Positions 36,358 through 46,842 are shown, counted from the stretch's first letter. The stretch is 64,000 nucleotides of DNA from Desulfobulbaceae bacterium (GCA_020444175.1 JAHLLM010000014.1:45745-109744), one strand, 5' to 3'. The notes: generated by a model from the sequence alone, not told the origin. Program-made: numbers and translations.

Positions 36358-36404
36358 TTGTCATTTCTTCACGACAATGATATCATCAAAAATGATGACA
36401 TTGT
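36358..36404 (+). promoter_or_regulatory. Promoter and operator of toxin-antitoxin pair 2
   Basis: TTGTCA (36358-36363) and TATCAT (36381-36386) are 17 bases apart. An imperfect dyad ACAATGATATCAT...ATGATGACATTGT (36374-36404) covers the -10 box. Confidence 0.68.
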
Positions 36405-36427
36405 AAACAAATCAAAGAGGGCAACTT

Positions 36428-36673
36428 ATGAGCGAGACAATTTTAGTTTCTACGCGAGTTTCAACAGAAGTAGCTAATCGTTTAGCAGCATTGTCGCAAT
36501 CAACCCACAGGTCTAAATCTTTTTTGGCAGCGCAGGCAATTGAGGAATTTCTCAATATCCAAGAGTGGCATGTGGAAGCCATCAAACAAGGAATAGCTGC
36601 TGCTGAAAATGGTGATGTCAAGAGTCATGAGGAGGCTCTAGCTATCCTCAATACCTGGGGAAAGAATGCGTAA
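36428..36673 (+). CDS. Ribbon-helix-helix (CopG/ParD-like) antitoxin
   Basis: An 81-residue antitoxin. The N-terminal ribbon (ETILVSTRVSTEVANRLAAL) and helix (RSKSFLAAQAIEEFL) are the ribbon-helix-helix fold that binds operators as a dimer. The C-terminal part (EWHVEAIKQGIAAAENGDVK) is typical of ParD-type proteins paired with ParE toxins. It overlaps the toxin start by 8 bases. Ribosome site: AAAGAGGG upstream of the ATG. Confidence 0.88.
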   Translation: MSETILVSTRVSTEVANRLAALSQSTHRSKSFLAAQAIEEFLNIQEWHVEAIKQGIAAAENGDVKSHEEALAILNTWGKNA

Positions 36674-36944
36674 AATAGAATGGACCAGCCCTGCGCTCAA
36701 TGATTTGACATCCGCTGGAGAATACATTTCACAAGATAATCCCAAACCTGCCAGGCGAATGGCCAGCCGAGTGAAAGAGGCCGTTGAACATCTCCGTGAA
36801 CACCCCAATCTGGGAAGGCCAGGAAGATTGACAGACACGAAGGAGCTCGTTGTTTCCGGCACTCCACTTATTGTAATTTACTGGATAAAAAGTGGAGGAA
36901 TCCAAATACTTCGTCTTCTTCATCATGCCCGACGTTGGCCATAG
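36666..36944 (+). CDS. ParE/RelE-superfamily toxin
   Basis: A 92-residue toxin. The N-terminus IEWTSPALNDLTSAGEYIS, the middle EHLREHPNLGRPGRLTDTKE and the C-terminus YWIKSGGIQILRLLHHARRWP are the ParE signature (GRPGR...LVV...I..V.H.AR.W). ParE toxins usually poison DNA gyrase; the actual target here is not shown. It completes the second toxin-antitoxin pair in 1.7 kb. Confidence 0.9.
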   Translation: MRKIEWTSPALNDLTSAGEYISQDNPKPARRMASRVKEAVEHLREHPNLGRPGRLTDTKELVVSGTPLIVIYWIKSGGIQILRLLHHARRWP

Positions 36945-37134
36945 CATCCAGAGCTGTTTTCGCCCGTGCCGGTCAAACCTCACTGCATCTAACCGGAAAA
37001 ATCGGTCATTTCCCCTTCCCCTTCATCGGCGCAACTATCGGTCACGCGTCACCGATGCCCCTCGCAGCATTCCATCTTTCTTCGCTGGGTCTGGTGGTTA
37101 AAAGACACCTCAAGATGTGATCAGCAAGAAGGTA

Positions 37135-37281
37135 TCAGTCGTAACCCAGGATAATCCCCTGGTACTCATGTTTTATCGCTTTGCTGTATTCCGATGTGAT
37201 TCTATTGCGGAGATTTCTGAGAATCTTCATGTAATTTGTTTGAGCGGCACCTTGAACTTTTTTTTGTTTGCTTTTCTTCAT
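37135..37281 (-). CDS. Possible small basic protein
   Basis: A 48-residue frame begins MKKSKQKKVQGAAQTNYMKI and ends HEYQGIILGYD. It is basic and predicted helical, with a coherent composition, unlike the other short frames here. GGTGAG lies 5 nt before the ATG, a modest ribosome site. It may be the remnant of a longer gene or an orphan small protein. No family recognised. Confidence 0.3.
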   Translation of the reverse strand: MKKSKQKKVQGAAQTNYMKILRNLRNRITSEYSKAIKHEYQGIILGYD

Positions 37282-37550
37282 GGTCTCACCAAAAATAGGT
37301 AGAATTTAGGTTGCCCTGTTCAGCAAATCAAACTGACGGCTATGCCTGTAAGGGAAGTTGTTACTATTACATTCACAAATTCTATGCCAACGTGATTATT
37401 TATTTAAAATTGCTTGTATTCTCAAAATATTATGAAATTTCCACTAAGAGTAAGGGGCGAAACCTGTGGCTTTTCGGGCAAAACACAACTACAAATTTGT
37501 AGACATGTTTACAATTTTGACAGACACCGACTTCCAAACTTCTGGTAGAT

Positions 37551-37693
37551 AGTGTCTGTCCATAAATGACCCTTTTGCCTGATATCTGCGTCATGTTTAA
37601 AAAATTATCCTCGGAATATCGCATATATGCCTCCGGTAATTTTTTGCACAGTCCTTGATCTCAAACAAAATGCCCTATTTCTGGACAGACACT
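37551..37693. repeat. AGTGTCTGTCC element, copy 2 (143 bp)
   Basis: Same ends as the copy at 35764 (AGTGTCTGTCCATAAAT ... TTTCTGGACAGACACT). AGAT flanks both sides (37547-37550, 37694-37697). It lacks about 26 bases of the middle of copy 1. Confidence 0.82.
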
Positions 37694-37783
37694 AGATAGT
37701 TTTTGTCTTTTTTGGCGGAAGGATTAGTATCATACGGTAGAGGTTGAGAAAATCCTGGGGCTTAATCACAATAAATCCGTTTA

Positions 37784-39064
37784 ATGAGTGGGCTTACTAT
37801 GACTTCAAACAACAAACAGCAAATCCCCGGTTTTCGGGAAGTACCGAAGACAGGTGTTATATACGTCATGACCGAGGCCATGAAACACGGCTACACGGGC
37901 AGCGATCCGGCCTGGTCAAACCTTGGCCAGGGGTCGCCTGAAACAGGGCCGATTCCGGGCGCCCCCCCTCGCATTGAGTCCATTTCTCTGTCCCCCGGCG
38001 ATCATAATTATGCGGACATCGAAGGCCAGATGCAGCTTCGCCGGAAAGTTGCCGACTTCTACAATAAGGTGTACCGCAAAGGCAAAGCCTCGCAATACAC
38101 CTATGAAAATGTCAGCATCTCGGGAGGCGGCCGGTCTGCGCTCACCCGTGTCGCCACTGCTCTCGGCAACATCAATGTCGGCCATTTTCTACCGGACTAC
38201 ACCGCATACGAAGAGCTGCTCAGCGTTTTCAGGGCATTCATTCCCATACCGATCCTGTTGAACCGGGATGCGGGATACAAGATATCCGTGGAGGACCTGC
38301 GCAAGGAAATCCTCGGCCGGGGACTGCAGGCGGTGCTCTTGAGCAATCCCTGCAACCCGACCGGTCAGGTCATCCGGGGGGATTATCTGAAAGACTGGGT
38401 AAGGCTTGCCAGAGAGACAGCATCGACCCTTATCCTGGACGAATTCTATTCCCATTTTGTTTATGACAAAGAATCAGGAAAAGATTGCCAGATGCTGTCC
38501 GGTGCGGAATTCGTGGAGGATGTGAATAGCGATCCCCTGGTGATTTTGAACGGTCTTACTAAAAACTGGCGTTACCCCGGATGGAGGATCAGTTGGACTC
38601 TTGCCCCGAAAACGGTCATCGATGTCATAGCCAGTGCGGGTTCGTTTCTGGATGGAGGTGCGAACAACCCGATTCAGCGGCACACAATTCCGCTGCTTGA
38701 ACCGGAATATGTTTACCAGGAAGCAAAGGCGATCCAGGAGCATTTCGGAAAGAAAAAGAAATACATGGCCGAGAGGCTTGCGGCAATGAATATTGAGATC
38801 GAACCCGAACTTGGCGGCACCTTCTACTTCTGGGCCAATCTTGCAAAACTGCCTGAGCCGCTACGAGACGGGCAGCGCTTATTCCTGGAAGGATTGAAGG
38901 AGAAGGTCATCACCGTGCCGGGAGTTTTCTTTGACGTCAATCCCGACCGGAGACGGTCGCTGCGGCGCTACGAAACATACAGCAGAATCAGCTTCGGGGC
39001 CGAGATGGAGAAACTCGAAACCGGACTTGACTCCCTTGAACGGGTTATTGGGAAATTTTCATAG
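37784..39064 (+). CDS. Pyridoxal-phosphate aminotransferase, class I/II
   Basis: A 426-residue fold-type I PLP enzyme. Visible are ISGGGRSALTRVATAL, LLSNPCNPTGQVIRG (substrate and cofactor loop), LILDEFYSHFVY (the Asp that binds the pyridine nitrogen), LNGLTKNWRYPGWRISW (the Schiff-base Lys) and the C-terminal YSRISFGAE (the Arg for the carboxylate). There is no strong ribosome site; ATG at 37784 and ATG at 37799 are both possible, the second with GTGGG upstream. It converges on trpF. The amino acid used cannot be named, though nearness to trp genes allows an aromatic substrate. Confidence 0.88.
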   Translation: MSGLTMTSNNKQQIPGFREVPKTGVIYVMTEAMKHGYTGSDPAWSNLGQGSPETGPIPGAPPRIESISLSPGDHNYADIEGQMQLRRKVADFYNKVYRKGKASQYTYENVSISGGGRSALTRVATALGNINVGHFLPDYTAYEELLSVFRAFIPIPILLNRDAGYKISVEDLRKEILGRGLQAVLLSNPCNPTGQVIRGDYLKDWVRLARETASTLILDEFYSHFVYDKESGKDCQMLSGAEFVEDVNSDPLVILNGLTKNWRYPGWRISWTLAPKTVIDVIASAGSFLDGGANNPIQRHTIPLLEPEYVYQEAKAIQEHFGKKKKYMAERLAAMNIEIEPELGGTFYFWANLAKLPEPLRDGQRLFLEGLKEKVITVPGVFFDVNPDRRRSLRRYETYSRISFGAEMEKLETGLDSLERVIGKFS

Positions 39065-39093
39065 CCCATTGATGAGGGGAGCCTTATTCCCCT

Positions 39094-39717
39094 TTATGAA
39101 GACAAAACCTCAAAAAGTCGTGTTATCAGTTCCGGGTCTTTACGCCCTGGTTCAGTTTCTATGGCAGAATTGATATCAACGGCAAATGGCTGCACCTCGG
39201 CAACGGCCTGCCCCACATTATCCACCCCCAGCCCTCCGGCCAGGATCAACGGCTTGGCTGGCTGTAATTTCTGCACGATCGACCAGTCGAATGTCTGGCC
39301 TGTGCCGCCGGGCATATCCTTGTGAAAGGTATCAAGCAGAAAACCGGAGACCACATCTTCATAGGGCGTAAGAACTTCAGCAGCCATATCCGGCCCGACC
39401 TGGAAGGCCTTTACCACCCTCTGCTGGAACTGACTGCAATACTCGGGAGACTCCGTGCCGTGGAGCTGAATCATGGTCAGACCGCAAAACTGAACAATTT
39501 CCTGCAGCCGCTCCGGCTCTTCATTGACGAAAACCCCAACCGCATCGACAAACGGCGGCAGGGTTGCGATAATCTCCCTGGCACGCTCCGGATCAATAAA
39601 TCTCGGACTTTTTTCCGCAAAAATAAACCCTAAAGCATCAACACCGGCGGCCACAGCGTGGCTCACCTCATCCATATTCGTCATTCCACAGATTTTGACC
39701 CGTGTTCGGGACATCAT
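39094..39717 (-). CDS. trpF: Phosphoribosylanthranilate isomerase
   Basis: The third step of tryptophan synthesis from anthranilate: an Amadori rearrangement in a TIM barrel. The 207 residues start RTRVKICGMTNMDEVSHAVAAGVDALGFIF, with the catalytic Cys in KICG; FVNE, MIQLHG, FLLDTFHKDMPGGTGQTFDW (catalytic Asp) and LAGGLGVDNV follow. It is the last trp gene here and is separated from trpC by 364 bases holding two nested mobile elements, so it may be less well expressed than the rest. A weak hairpin at about 39075-39093 could end transcription. Confidence 0.96.
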   Translation of the reverse strand: MMSRTRVKICGMTNMDEVSHAVAAGVDALGFIFAEKSPRFIDPERAREIIATLPPFVDAVGVFVNEEPERLQEIVQFCGLTMIQLHGTESPEYCSQFQQRVVKAFQVGPDMAAEVLTPYEDVVSGFLLDTFHKDMPGGTGQTFDWSIVQKLQPAKPLILAGGLGVDNVGQAVAEVQPFAVDINSAIETEPGRKDPELITRLFEVLSS

Positions 39718-39748
39718 TCAATGCTCCTTGTTGTTATTAAACGATATT

Positions 39749-40039
39749 TGATTACCACTCATCTTCAGCCTTTTTATACGTCATTCCCGCGAAAGCGGGA
39801 ATCTAGGCGGACTAGCCAGCTACTCTGGATTCCCGCTTTCGCGGGAATGACTTTTGTGTAGACAGTATTTTTTGAATTATTGATGGTCTCGCAAAAAGCT
39901 CTCAAGCTGACCATCCGCCAACGAAATATCAACAAGTTACATACTTGTCGGCGGCGGTTGAGGGGGTTTTTACGAAACCGTCAATTATTAATGCATTACA
40001 GTACCTGCTGCAAGACTGGCTGAGTTTCAGTGGTAATCA
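39749..40039. repeat. 183-bp MITE-like element, copy 2, interrupted
   Basis: The inverted ends TGATTACCACT (39749-39759) and AGTGGTAATCA (40029-40039) match copy 1 at 21185-21367 in reverse orientation. Total length is 291; subtracting the 101-bp insert and its 7-bp target duplication leaves exactly 183. It lies between trpC and trpF. Confidence 0.9.
39882..39982 (-). repeat. 101-bp MITE-like element, copy C, nested
   Basis: Starts GATGGTCTCGCAAAAAGC and ends TTTTTACGAAACCGTC. Both sides carry AATTATT (39875-39881 and 39983-39989), present once in the uninterrupted 183-bp copy, proving a 7-bp duplication on insertion. Confidence 0.92.
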
Positions 40040-40081
40040 CAAAACAATATGACTCAAGCACTACGAGTAAAAGACCCAAGA

Positions 40082-40846
40082 CTACCTTCCCATCAAATCA
40101 TGCACGGCCCCGTCACGACCAGCCTGCCTCATCAGCGTTTCACCGACCAGCACGGCGCATATTCCGGCATCTGCCAGGCGGGAAATGTCGTCAGCAGTGC
40201 GAATCCCTGATTCACTGACCACAGGAATATGGTTTGGGATGAGACGATTCAAACGAAACGTGGTTTCCAGATCCATGGAAAAGTCCTTGAGATTCCTGTT
40301 ATTTATTCCGACCAGGGGGCTATCGACCTTCAAGGCCTTTTCAAGCTCCTCCTCATCATGAACTTCAACCAGCACGTCCATGCCGAGTTCACGGCTCTGG
40401 GCCAGGAAATCAGACATCTGTTTTTCATCGAGTATGGCTGCGATAAGGAGAATCGCATCTGCTCCGAATATTCTTGCCTGGCTGATCTGGGCCTCATGTA
40501 TCATAAAATCTTTGCGAAGAACCGGAAGCTCCACCGTTTTTCGCACAAGGGTCAGATAGGAAAGACTACCCTGGAAAAATTGTTCATCGGTCAGGACGGA
40601 CATAGCCTGGGCACCGCCTGCCTTATAGGCCTTGGCAATTTTAACCGGATCAAAATCAGGGCAGATAACGCCTTTGGAAGGAGAAGCCTTTTTGGCTTCG
40701 GCAATGAGCGCAACTCCGTCAAAATCAGTGAGCGCTTTTTGAAAACCCCTTGGAGGATCAACCTCTTCCCGGGGTTCACCCGGTCCACTGGCCAGAAGCT
40801 GACGAACCTCTTCTTTTTTTCGTTCAACTATGGTGTCTAAAATCAC
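40082..40846 (-). CDS. trpC: Indole-3-glycerol-phosphate synthase
   Basis: It closes the indole ring from carboxyphenylamino-deoxyribulose phosphate. The 254-residue TIM barrel starts MILDTIVERKKEEV and contains LIAEAKKASPSKGVI (catalytic Lys), VLTDEQFFQGSL, VLRKDFMI (catalytic Lys), LVEVHDEEEL, VGINNRNLKDFSMDL and VSESGIRT. It overlaps trpD by 4 bases, so translation is coupled. Nothing is missing. The stop is followed by the nested elements. Confidence 0.96.
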   Translation of the reverse strand: MILDTIVERKKEEVRQLLASGPGEPREEVDPPRGFQKALTDFDGVALIAEAKKASPSKGVICPDFDPVKIAKAYKAGGAQAMSVLTDEQFFQGSLSYLTLVRKTVELPVLRKDFMIHEAQISQARIFGADAILLIAAILDEKQMSDFLAQSRELGMDVLVEVHDEEELEKALKVDSPLVGINNRNLKDFSMDLETTFRLNRLIPNHIPVVSESGIRTADDISRLADAGICAVLVGETLMRQAGRDGAVHDLMGR

Positions 40847-41874
40847 TCTTTGCCCACCTTACCGCAAAAGGCGACCAGAGCATCGAGTTTTGCCGTGGCT
40901 GCACCGGATTCTATGGTTTGACGGGCAAGCTCCACACCGGCCTTCAAATCAGCCGCTTTTCCAGCACCCATGAGAGCGGCACCGGCGGTCATGAGAACCA
41001 TATCAAGGCAGGGACCGGCTTCGCCCCGCAGGACAGACCGCAGTTGATCAGCGGACAGCTCAGCGGTTTCACCGCCCTTGATATCAGCCAGTGTGGCCCG
41101 CTTCAAGCCCAGCTCCTCCGGTGTAATGATATAGGTACTGACCTTGCCGTCATTTAAGTCGGCAACCGCCGTCTCGCCGGTGATGGTGATTTCGTCAATA
41201 TTTCCCTCACCGCAGACAACCAGGGCGCGCTTCACATCAAAACGGGCCAACACATGGGCCAGGGGCTCTACCAGGTCCGGCGTGAAAACGCCGAGGACAT
41301 AGACATTGGCATTGGCCGGGTTGGTCAAGGGTCCAAGTACGTTGAAAATGGTCCGAATACCGATTTCGCGGCGTGGTCCGATGGCATATTTCATGGCTCC
41401 ATGCAGCATAGGGGCAAACATGAAGCCAATACCCACCTCACGGACACAGCGGCCAATCTGCCCGGCGCTCAGACCGAGATCAACCCCCAGGGCTTCCAGC
41501 ACATCGGCGCTGCCGCAATGGCTTGACACGGAACGATTGCCGTGCTTGGCAACAGGGACTCCGGCCCCGGCCACCACAAAGGCCGATGTTGTGGAGACGT
41601 TGAAGGTTCCGGAGGCATCGCCGCCCGTTCCCACTGTATCAACAAGAATCTCGCCTGCATCGGCTGCATCCACCCTTGTTGCTTTTTCCCGCATAACTCT
41701 GGCCGCCCCGGCAATCTCATCAATGGTTTCGCCTTTCATGCGGAGTGCGGTGATAAATGAGCCGATCTGGGCCGGAGTGGACTCACCACCCATTATTTCA
41801 TTCATTACGGCAACCATCTCTTCTTCCGAAAGATCGGTTCCCGTCACCACCTTGCCAATGGCCTCTTTAATCAT
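40843..41874 (-). CDS. trpD: Anthranilate phosphoribosyltransferase
   Basis: It transfers phosphoribose from PRPP to anthranilate. The 343 residues show the class IV phosphoribosyltransferase motifs: GTGGDASGTFNVSTTSAF, VAKHGNRSVSSHCGSADVLEALG, FAPMLHGAMKYAIGPRREIG and FNVLGPLTNPANA. It is not fused to trpG, unlike enteric TrpD. It lies 119 bases after trpG and overlaps trpC. Confidence 0.96.
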   Translation of the reverse strand: MIKEAIGKVVTGTDLSEEEMVAVMNEIMGGESTPAQIGSFITALRMKGETIDEIAGAARVMREKATRVDAADAGEILVDTVGTGGDASGTFNVSTTSAFVVAGAGVPVAKHGNRSVSSHCGSADVLEALGVDLGLSAGQIGRCVREVGIGFMFAPMLHGAMKYAIGPRREIGIRTIFNVLGPLTNPANANVYVLGVFTPDLVEPLAHVLARFDVKRALVVCGEGNIDEITITGETAVADLNDGKVSTYIITPEELGLKRATLADIKGGETAELSADQLRSVLRGEAGPCLDMVLMTAGAALMGAGKAADLKAGVELARQTIESGAATAKLDALVAFCGKVGKE

Positions 41875-41993
41875 TTTTCATATCCTCAATCGTTTCGCTT
41901 GGTAATTTCATAAGGTTGTTTTTTCGGAAAAACCCGTGTCATATCAAGCTTCAATTGTCGTGTAGGTCGCCATACCCATGGCGACTGCAGTGT

Positions 41994-42575
41994 CTATCCC
42001 CTAAACATTTTCTCATAGTCGGGACTGACAAAATTTCGCAGCAACTGCACCCCGTCCGGAGTCATGATGGATTCCGGATGAAACTGCACACCTTCCACCA
42101 GCAACTCTTTATGCCGCACCCCCATTATTTCATCCTGGTCTGTACGGGCTGTAACAACCAGACAATCAGGCAAATCCGAAACCACCAGCGAATGATAGCG
42201 CATACCATCAAAAGGATTGGGAAGATCGGTAAAGACCCCTTTGCCGTCGTGATGGATGGGGCTCGTCTTGCCATGCATGACACGCCCGGCCCTTACCGTT
42301 ACGCCGCCAAAGGCCTCGCCTATTGACTGGTGCCCGAGACAAACACCGAGAATCGGTATCTTTCCGGCAAAATAACGGATTGACTCAATAGAAATTCCGG
42401 CCTTCGAAGGGGTACAGGGTCCGGGAGAAACAAGGAGCCTGTCGGGGTTTATTTTTTCAATGGTGGCAATATCCACCTTGTCGTTACGAAAGACCTGAAG
42501 CTCTTCACCAAAACCGCCAATTGTCTGGACTATGTTGTAGGTGAAGGAATCGTAGTTATCTATTAATACAATCAT
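41994..42575 (-). CDS. trpG: Anthranilate synthase glutamine amidotransferase subunit
   Basis: A 193-residue class I amidotransferase that delivers ammonia to TrpE. The start MIVLIDNYDSFTYNIVQ is canonical. The nucleophile is in ILGVCLGHQSIGEAFGG, and the His-Glu pair is in GVQFHPESIMT. It could also serve para-aminobenzoate synthase as PabA, a known dual use. Position between trpE and trpD supports the tryptophan role. Confidence 0.95.
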   Translation of the reverse strand: MIVLIDNYDSFTYNIVQTIGGFGEELQVFRNDKVDIATIEKINPDRLLVSPGPCTPSKAGISIESIRYFAGKIPILGVCLGHQSIGEAFGGVTVRAGRVMHGKTSPIHHDGKGVFTDLPNPFDGMRYHSLVVSDLPDCLVVTARTDQDEIMGVRHKELLVEGVQFHPESIMTPDGVQLLRNFVSPDYEKMFRG

Positions 42576-42692
42576 GGCAGATTCGATTTAAGTTTTATGT
42601 CAATTTCATTATAAGTAGCAGACGCTACCAGCTCTGATATTTTTTTTACCAGAAGCTTGCTCTGCTTCCAACTGCTTCATTCCCTTTGCTTA

Positions 42693-44177
<1,485 letters not shown>

Positions 44178-44230
44178 GATAATGTCATCCTCCGGATCCG
44201 GAAAAAAATTTCCCAAGGACCCGCCAAAAT

Positions 44231-44272
44231 AAAAAAAGCCATGGAGCCGTTTAAGGCACCCATGGCTTTTTT
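44231..44272. terminator. Strong hairpin terminator between rpsT and trpE
   Basis: GCCATGG-a-GCC and GGC-ac-CCATGGC (44238-44248, 44255-44266) form a stem with loop GTTTAA, flanked by A7 on the left and T6 on the right, so it can work on both strands. It most simply ends rpsT; a role as a trp attenuator was considered but there is no leader peptide. Confidence 0.82.
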
Positions 44273-44353
44273 CTTATTTTAAACTCTTGCAAAATGAGAA
44301 GGTATCAACTCTGTCATTGCTCATATCCCTTTTTCACAGGGACACCCGATCTC

Positions 44354-44638
44354 CTAAGCAGCAGACTGGGTGCTGGCAACAAAAGCGTTGACCCGTTTTG
44401 TTAAACGGGAAACTTTGCGCGAAGCATTTTTTTTATGCAGCGTTCCTTTTGATGCACCTTTCTGAATGATCGGAATGGCAGTCTTTAATGCTGCTTGAGC
44501 ATCTTCAACTGATTGGGCCTCAATGGCCGCATCCACCGCCTTGATGGCGGTTTTTATCATGCTGTTATTTGCACGATTACGAGCACGGCGAAGAATACTT
44601 TGCCGATTTCTTTTCATTGCAGATTTATGGTTAGCCAA
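44354..44638 (-). CDS. rpsT: 30S ribosomal protein S20
   Basis: A 94-residue basic protein beginning MANHKSAMKRNRQSILRRAR, a clear S20 start, which binds 16S rRNA near the body of the small subunit. The start codon is TTG at 44638-44636 with AGAGGAG upstream; E. coli rpsT also uses TTG, where it takes part in autogenous control. Longer in-frame starts upstream would add an unrelated hydrophobic leader and are rejected. It has its own promoter and terminator. Confidence 0.96.
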   Translation of the reverse strand: MANHKSAMKRNRQSILRRARNRANNSMIKTAIKAVDAAIEAQSVEDAQAALKTAIPIIQKGASKGTLHKKNASRKVSRLTKRVNAFVASTQSAA

Positions 44639-44701
44639 AATTATTCTCCTCTTATTTACTGATATAACTAAATAGACAATATGTTTTAAATGAAAAGAAG
44701 T

Positions 44702-44730
44702 TATATAAATCACTTTCCGGATGATGTCAA
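44702..44730 (-). promoter_or_regulatory. Sigma-70 promoter of rpsT
   Basis: On the minus strand TTGACA (44730-44725) is followed after 17 bases by TATATA (44707-44702), about 64 bases before the rpsT start codon. Confidence 0.75.
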
Positions 44731-44880
44731 GAAGCAAGCGCTCCTTTATTTTTTTCCCAAAAAAAATACGTTAACCACTCTCCGTTCTCGCATAATTATT
44801 TAATTTCATATATATTTAACTATACGGAACGTTTCTTTTTATTTTTTTCAACCAGCTCAACTTCATATTCAATATTTTTT

Positions 44881-45672
44881 ATGCTTGAAGTTATCAAAAC
44901 ATTACGCTGGCAGGATGTTGTAGACATTTTTCTCGTCTCCTTCATTATCTATCGTGTCATGCTTATCATCAAGGGCACACGTGCTGCCCAGATGCTGAGC
45001 GGTATCGGCATCCTTATTGTGGTTTATTTCGGTGCTCGCGAACTGGAATTCATGACCCTGTACTGGTTGCTGGGAACCTTCCTCAGTTCTATTTTCCTCA
45101 TCATCATCATCGTTTTCCAGCGTGATATCAGACGGGCTCTCACCCAGGTGGGCCAGACCCCCTTTACCAAAAGTACGGAAGAGACTGCGCAGTCCATCGA
45201 TGAAATCGTCAATACGGCCAGATACCTTGCCGCAAGAAAAATCGGCGCCCTCATGGTTATCGAGCGGGAAACAGGACTCAAAGATTACATCGAATCATCA
45301 CATACCGTTGACGCAAAACTGTCAATGGAGCTCCTTGTCAGTCTTTTTAATACAAGTTCGCCCCTGCACGACGGCGGTGTCATCATTCATAAAGACAGGA
45401 TACTCACGGCCCGCTCTGTTTTGCCGCTCACCAAAAACCCATACATCAGCAAGAAACTGGGGACCCGTCACAGGGCCGCCATAGGCATCTCTGAAGAAAC
45501 CGATGCCGTGGTGGTGGTGGTCTCGGAAGAAACAAAACAGATCTCTCTGGTACTCCATGGCGGCATTACCAGCGGCCTTGACACGTCTTCGTTACGAAAC
45601 CGTCTTGAAGCAATTCTTACCCCAAAAGAATTTGACACTACTAAATGGAAAAACTGGCTGCAAAGAAAATAA
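44881..45672 (+). CDS. cdaA: Diadenylate cyclase CdaA (DacA)
   Basis: It makes cyclic di-AMP from two ATP at the membrane. The 263 residues start with three hydrophobic helices (VVDIFLVSFIIYRVMLII; SGIGILIVVYFGA; LGTFLSSIFLIIIIVFQRD), then the DAC domain with SPLHDGGVIIHKDRI and KLGTRHRAAIGISEETDAVVVVVSEE. The usual DGA is DGG here; the RHR motif is intact. It is followed by a YbbR-domain gene and glmM, the conserved cdaA-cdaR-glmM order that links the nucleotide to cell-wall precursor synthesis. Confidence 0.94.
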   Translation: MLEVIKTLRWQDVVDIFLVSFIIYRVMLIIKGTRAAQMLSGIGILIVVYFGARELEFMTLYWLLGTFLSSIFLIIIIVFQRDIRRALTQVGQTPFTKSTEETAQSIDEIVNTARYLAARKIGALMVIERETGLKDYIESSHTVDAKLSMELLVSLFNTSSPLHDGGVIIHKDRILTARSVLPLTKNPYISKKLGTRHRAAIGISEETDAVVVVVSEETKQISLVLHGGITSGLDTSSLRNRLEAILTPKEFDTTKWKNWLQRK

Positions 45673-46619
45673 TGAAATCATGGCGCAACAGGCCCTGGCC
45701 AAAAAACTGGGTACTTAAACTCATCTCTTTCTGCTTTGCCCTCTTCCTCTGGTATTTCGTGGTAGGGGAAGACAAAGTTGACTTGACGGTCAGCGTTCCC
45801 GTTGAAATCATCAACCTCCCGGCCGACCTCACCATTTCGAATCAATACAAAAAGGACCTTGAGGTTACGGTGAATGGCCCTCGGGGCCTGGTACGCAACC
45901 TTTCACAGCAACATATTTCCCGACCCGTTGATCTGGCCAAGGCAACTCCTGGAGCCAAAGTCATCAAAAATACTGCGGATTCCATCCGTCTTCCCCGGGG
46001 TGTCCGCCTTATACGGGTCAGGCCAACCGATATAATCCTGCAACTTGACAAACAAATTGAGAAAGACATCACCATCCAGGCTGTTACGACAGGCAAAGTA
46101 CCCAAAGGATACGAACTTGCTTCTATCCGGATAGAACCGCCTGCGCTCCCGGTTGCAGGACCCCAGGCAGTCATTTCCCCGATAACTTCCATCTCAACGG
46201 AACCGATCGATCTTGACGACTTAACCAAATCAAGCGTCTTACCGGTAGCACTGCAGTTAAGTTCCGCCATCAGGGATCTTGTTGGCGAGCCCATAGCAAC
46301 GGCGCATATCGATATCAAGGAAAAAAAAGAGGAAAAGACCGTAACGGATATCCCGATACAACTTCTCATTACCGGCAAGAAAACCTACACCGTCAAACCA
46401 GACACAGTAGCGGTAACCGCGATGATCCCCTATAAAATGGCAAACCAGACAAAAGACATGTTAACACTGTTCAATGCTCGCATTATTGCCGGAGAACTCG
46501 CCCAGGGCAAACATAAACTTACAATTGAAGTCATTCCGAAGCAGGGTATTGACCTTGTGAAAATCACTCCTGAAACAGCAATTGTCCATATCCAGGAAAG
46601 CAAAACGGAAATGCCTTAA
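45672..46619 (+). CDS. YbbR-domain protein (CdaR-like)
   Basis: This protein of about 315 residues is anchored by an N-terminal helix (NWVLKLISFCFALFLWYFVV), followed by extracytoplasmic YbbR repeats of about 80 residues (VDLTVSVPVEIINLPADL; KDITIQAVTTGKVPKGYEL; KTVTDIPIQLLITGKKTY). In other bacteria such proteins bind and modulate CdaA. The ATG at 45672 overlaps the cdaA stop (TAATG) and is preferred; an in-frame ATG at 45645 would overlap by 28 bases. No signal cleavage site is evident. Confidence 0.88.
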   Translation: MKSWRNRPWPKNWVLKLISFCFALFLWYFVVGEDKVDLTVSVPVEIINLPADLTISNQYKKDLEVTVNGPRGLVRNLSQQHISRPVDLAKATPGAKVIKNTADSIRLPRGVRLIRVRPTDIILQLDKQIEKDITIQAVTTGKVPKGYELASIRIEPPALPVAGPQAVISPITSISTEPIDLDDLTKSSVLPVALQLSSAIRDLVGEPIATAHIDIKEKKEEKTVTDIPIQLLITGKKTYTVKPDTVAVTAMIPYKMANQTKDMLTLFNARIIAGELAQGKHKLTIEVIPKQGIDLVKITPETAIVHIQESKTEMP

Positions 46620-46842
46620 AGCACTGCAATTCAGAAACAAGTTCACTCTTTCAGAGAGAAAAGTTCGAGAAGAGCATTTTTATTTTCGTAGTGCTACAGA
46701 AATCAGGAAAAAAGACATTTCCGGACAGCATCAATGGGCATAAATGCAAGACCGTTATTTCGTATTTCTAATTTTTATCGCTACTTTTCTCAAAAAAATA
46801 CAGACTCTTATATTTATTTTATCTACACGTGAGGAGTAAAGA

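Larger units (their letters stand above)
36945..37783. other. Intergenic region with one possible tiny gene and a mobile element
   Basis: Of these 839 bases, 37551-37693 is a mobile element and 37135-37281 a possible 48-codon minus-strand gene. Short plus-strand frames at 36892-37120 and 37311-37502 lack ribosome sites and plausible composition, and I do not call them. Confidence 0.45.

Noticed and set aside
36892..37120. Two overlapping short frames after the ParE-type toxin
   Set aside because: No ribosome sites and no coherent protein character; likely non-coding.
37311..37502. 63-codon plus-strand frame
   Set aside because: AT-rich random composition and no start signals.
39658..39861. 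Short frame containing SFPRKRESR and IPAFAGMT
   Set aside because: This is the well-known translation of the GTCATTCCCGCGAAAGCGGG repeat inside the 183-bp element, not a protein.
44217..44353. trp attenuator upstream of trpE
   Set aside because: The hairpin is strong, but no leader peptide with Trp codons or alternative pairing partner is visible; it fits better as the rpsT terminator.
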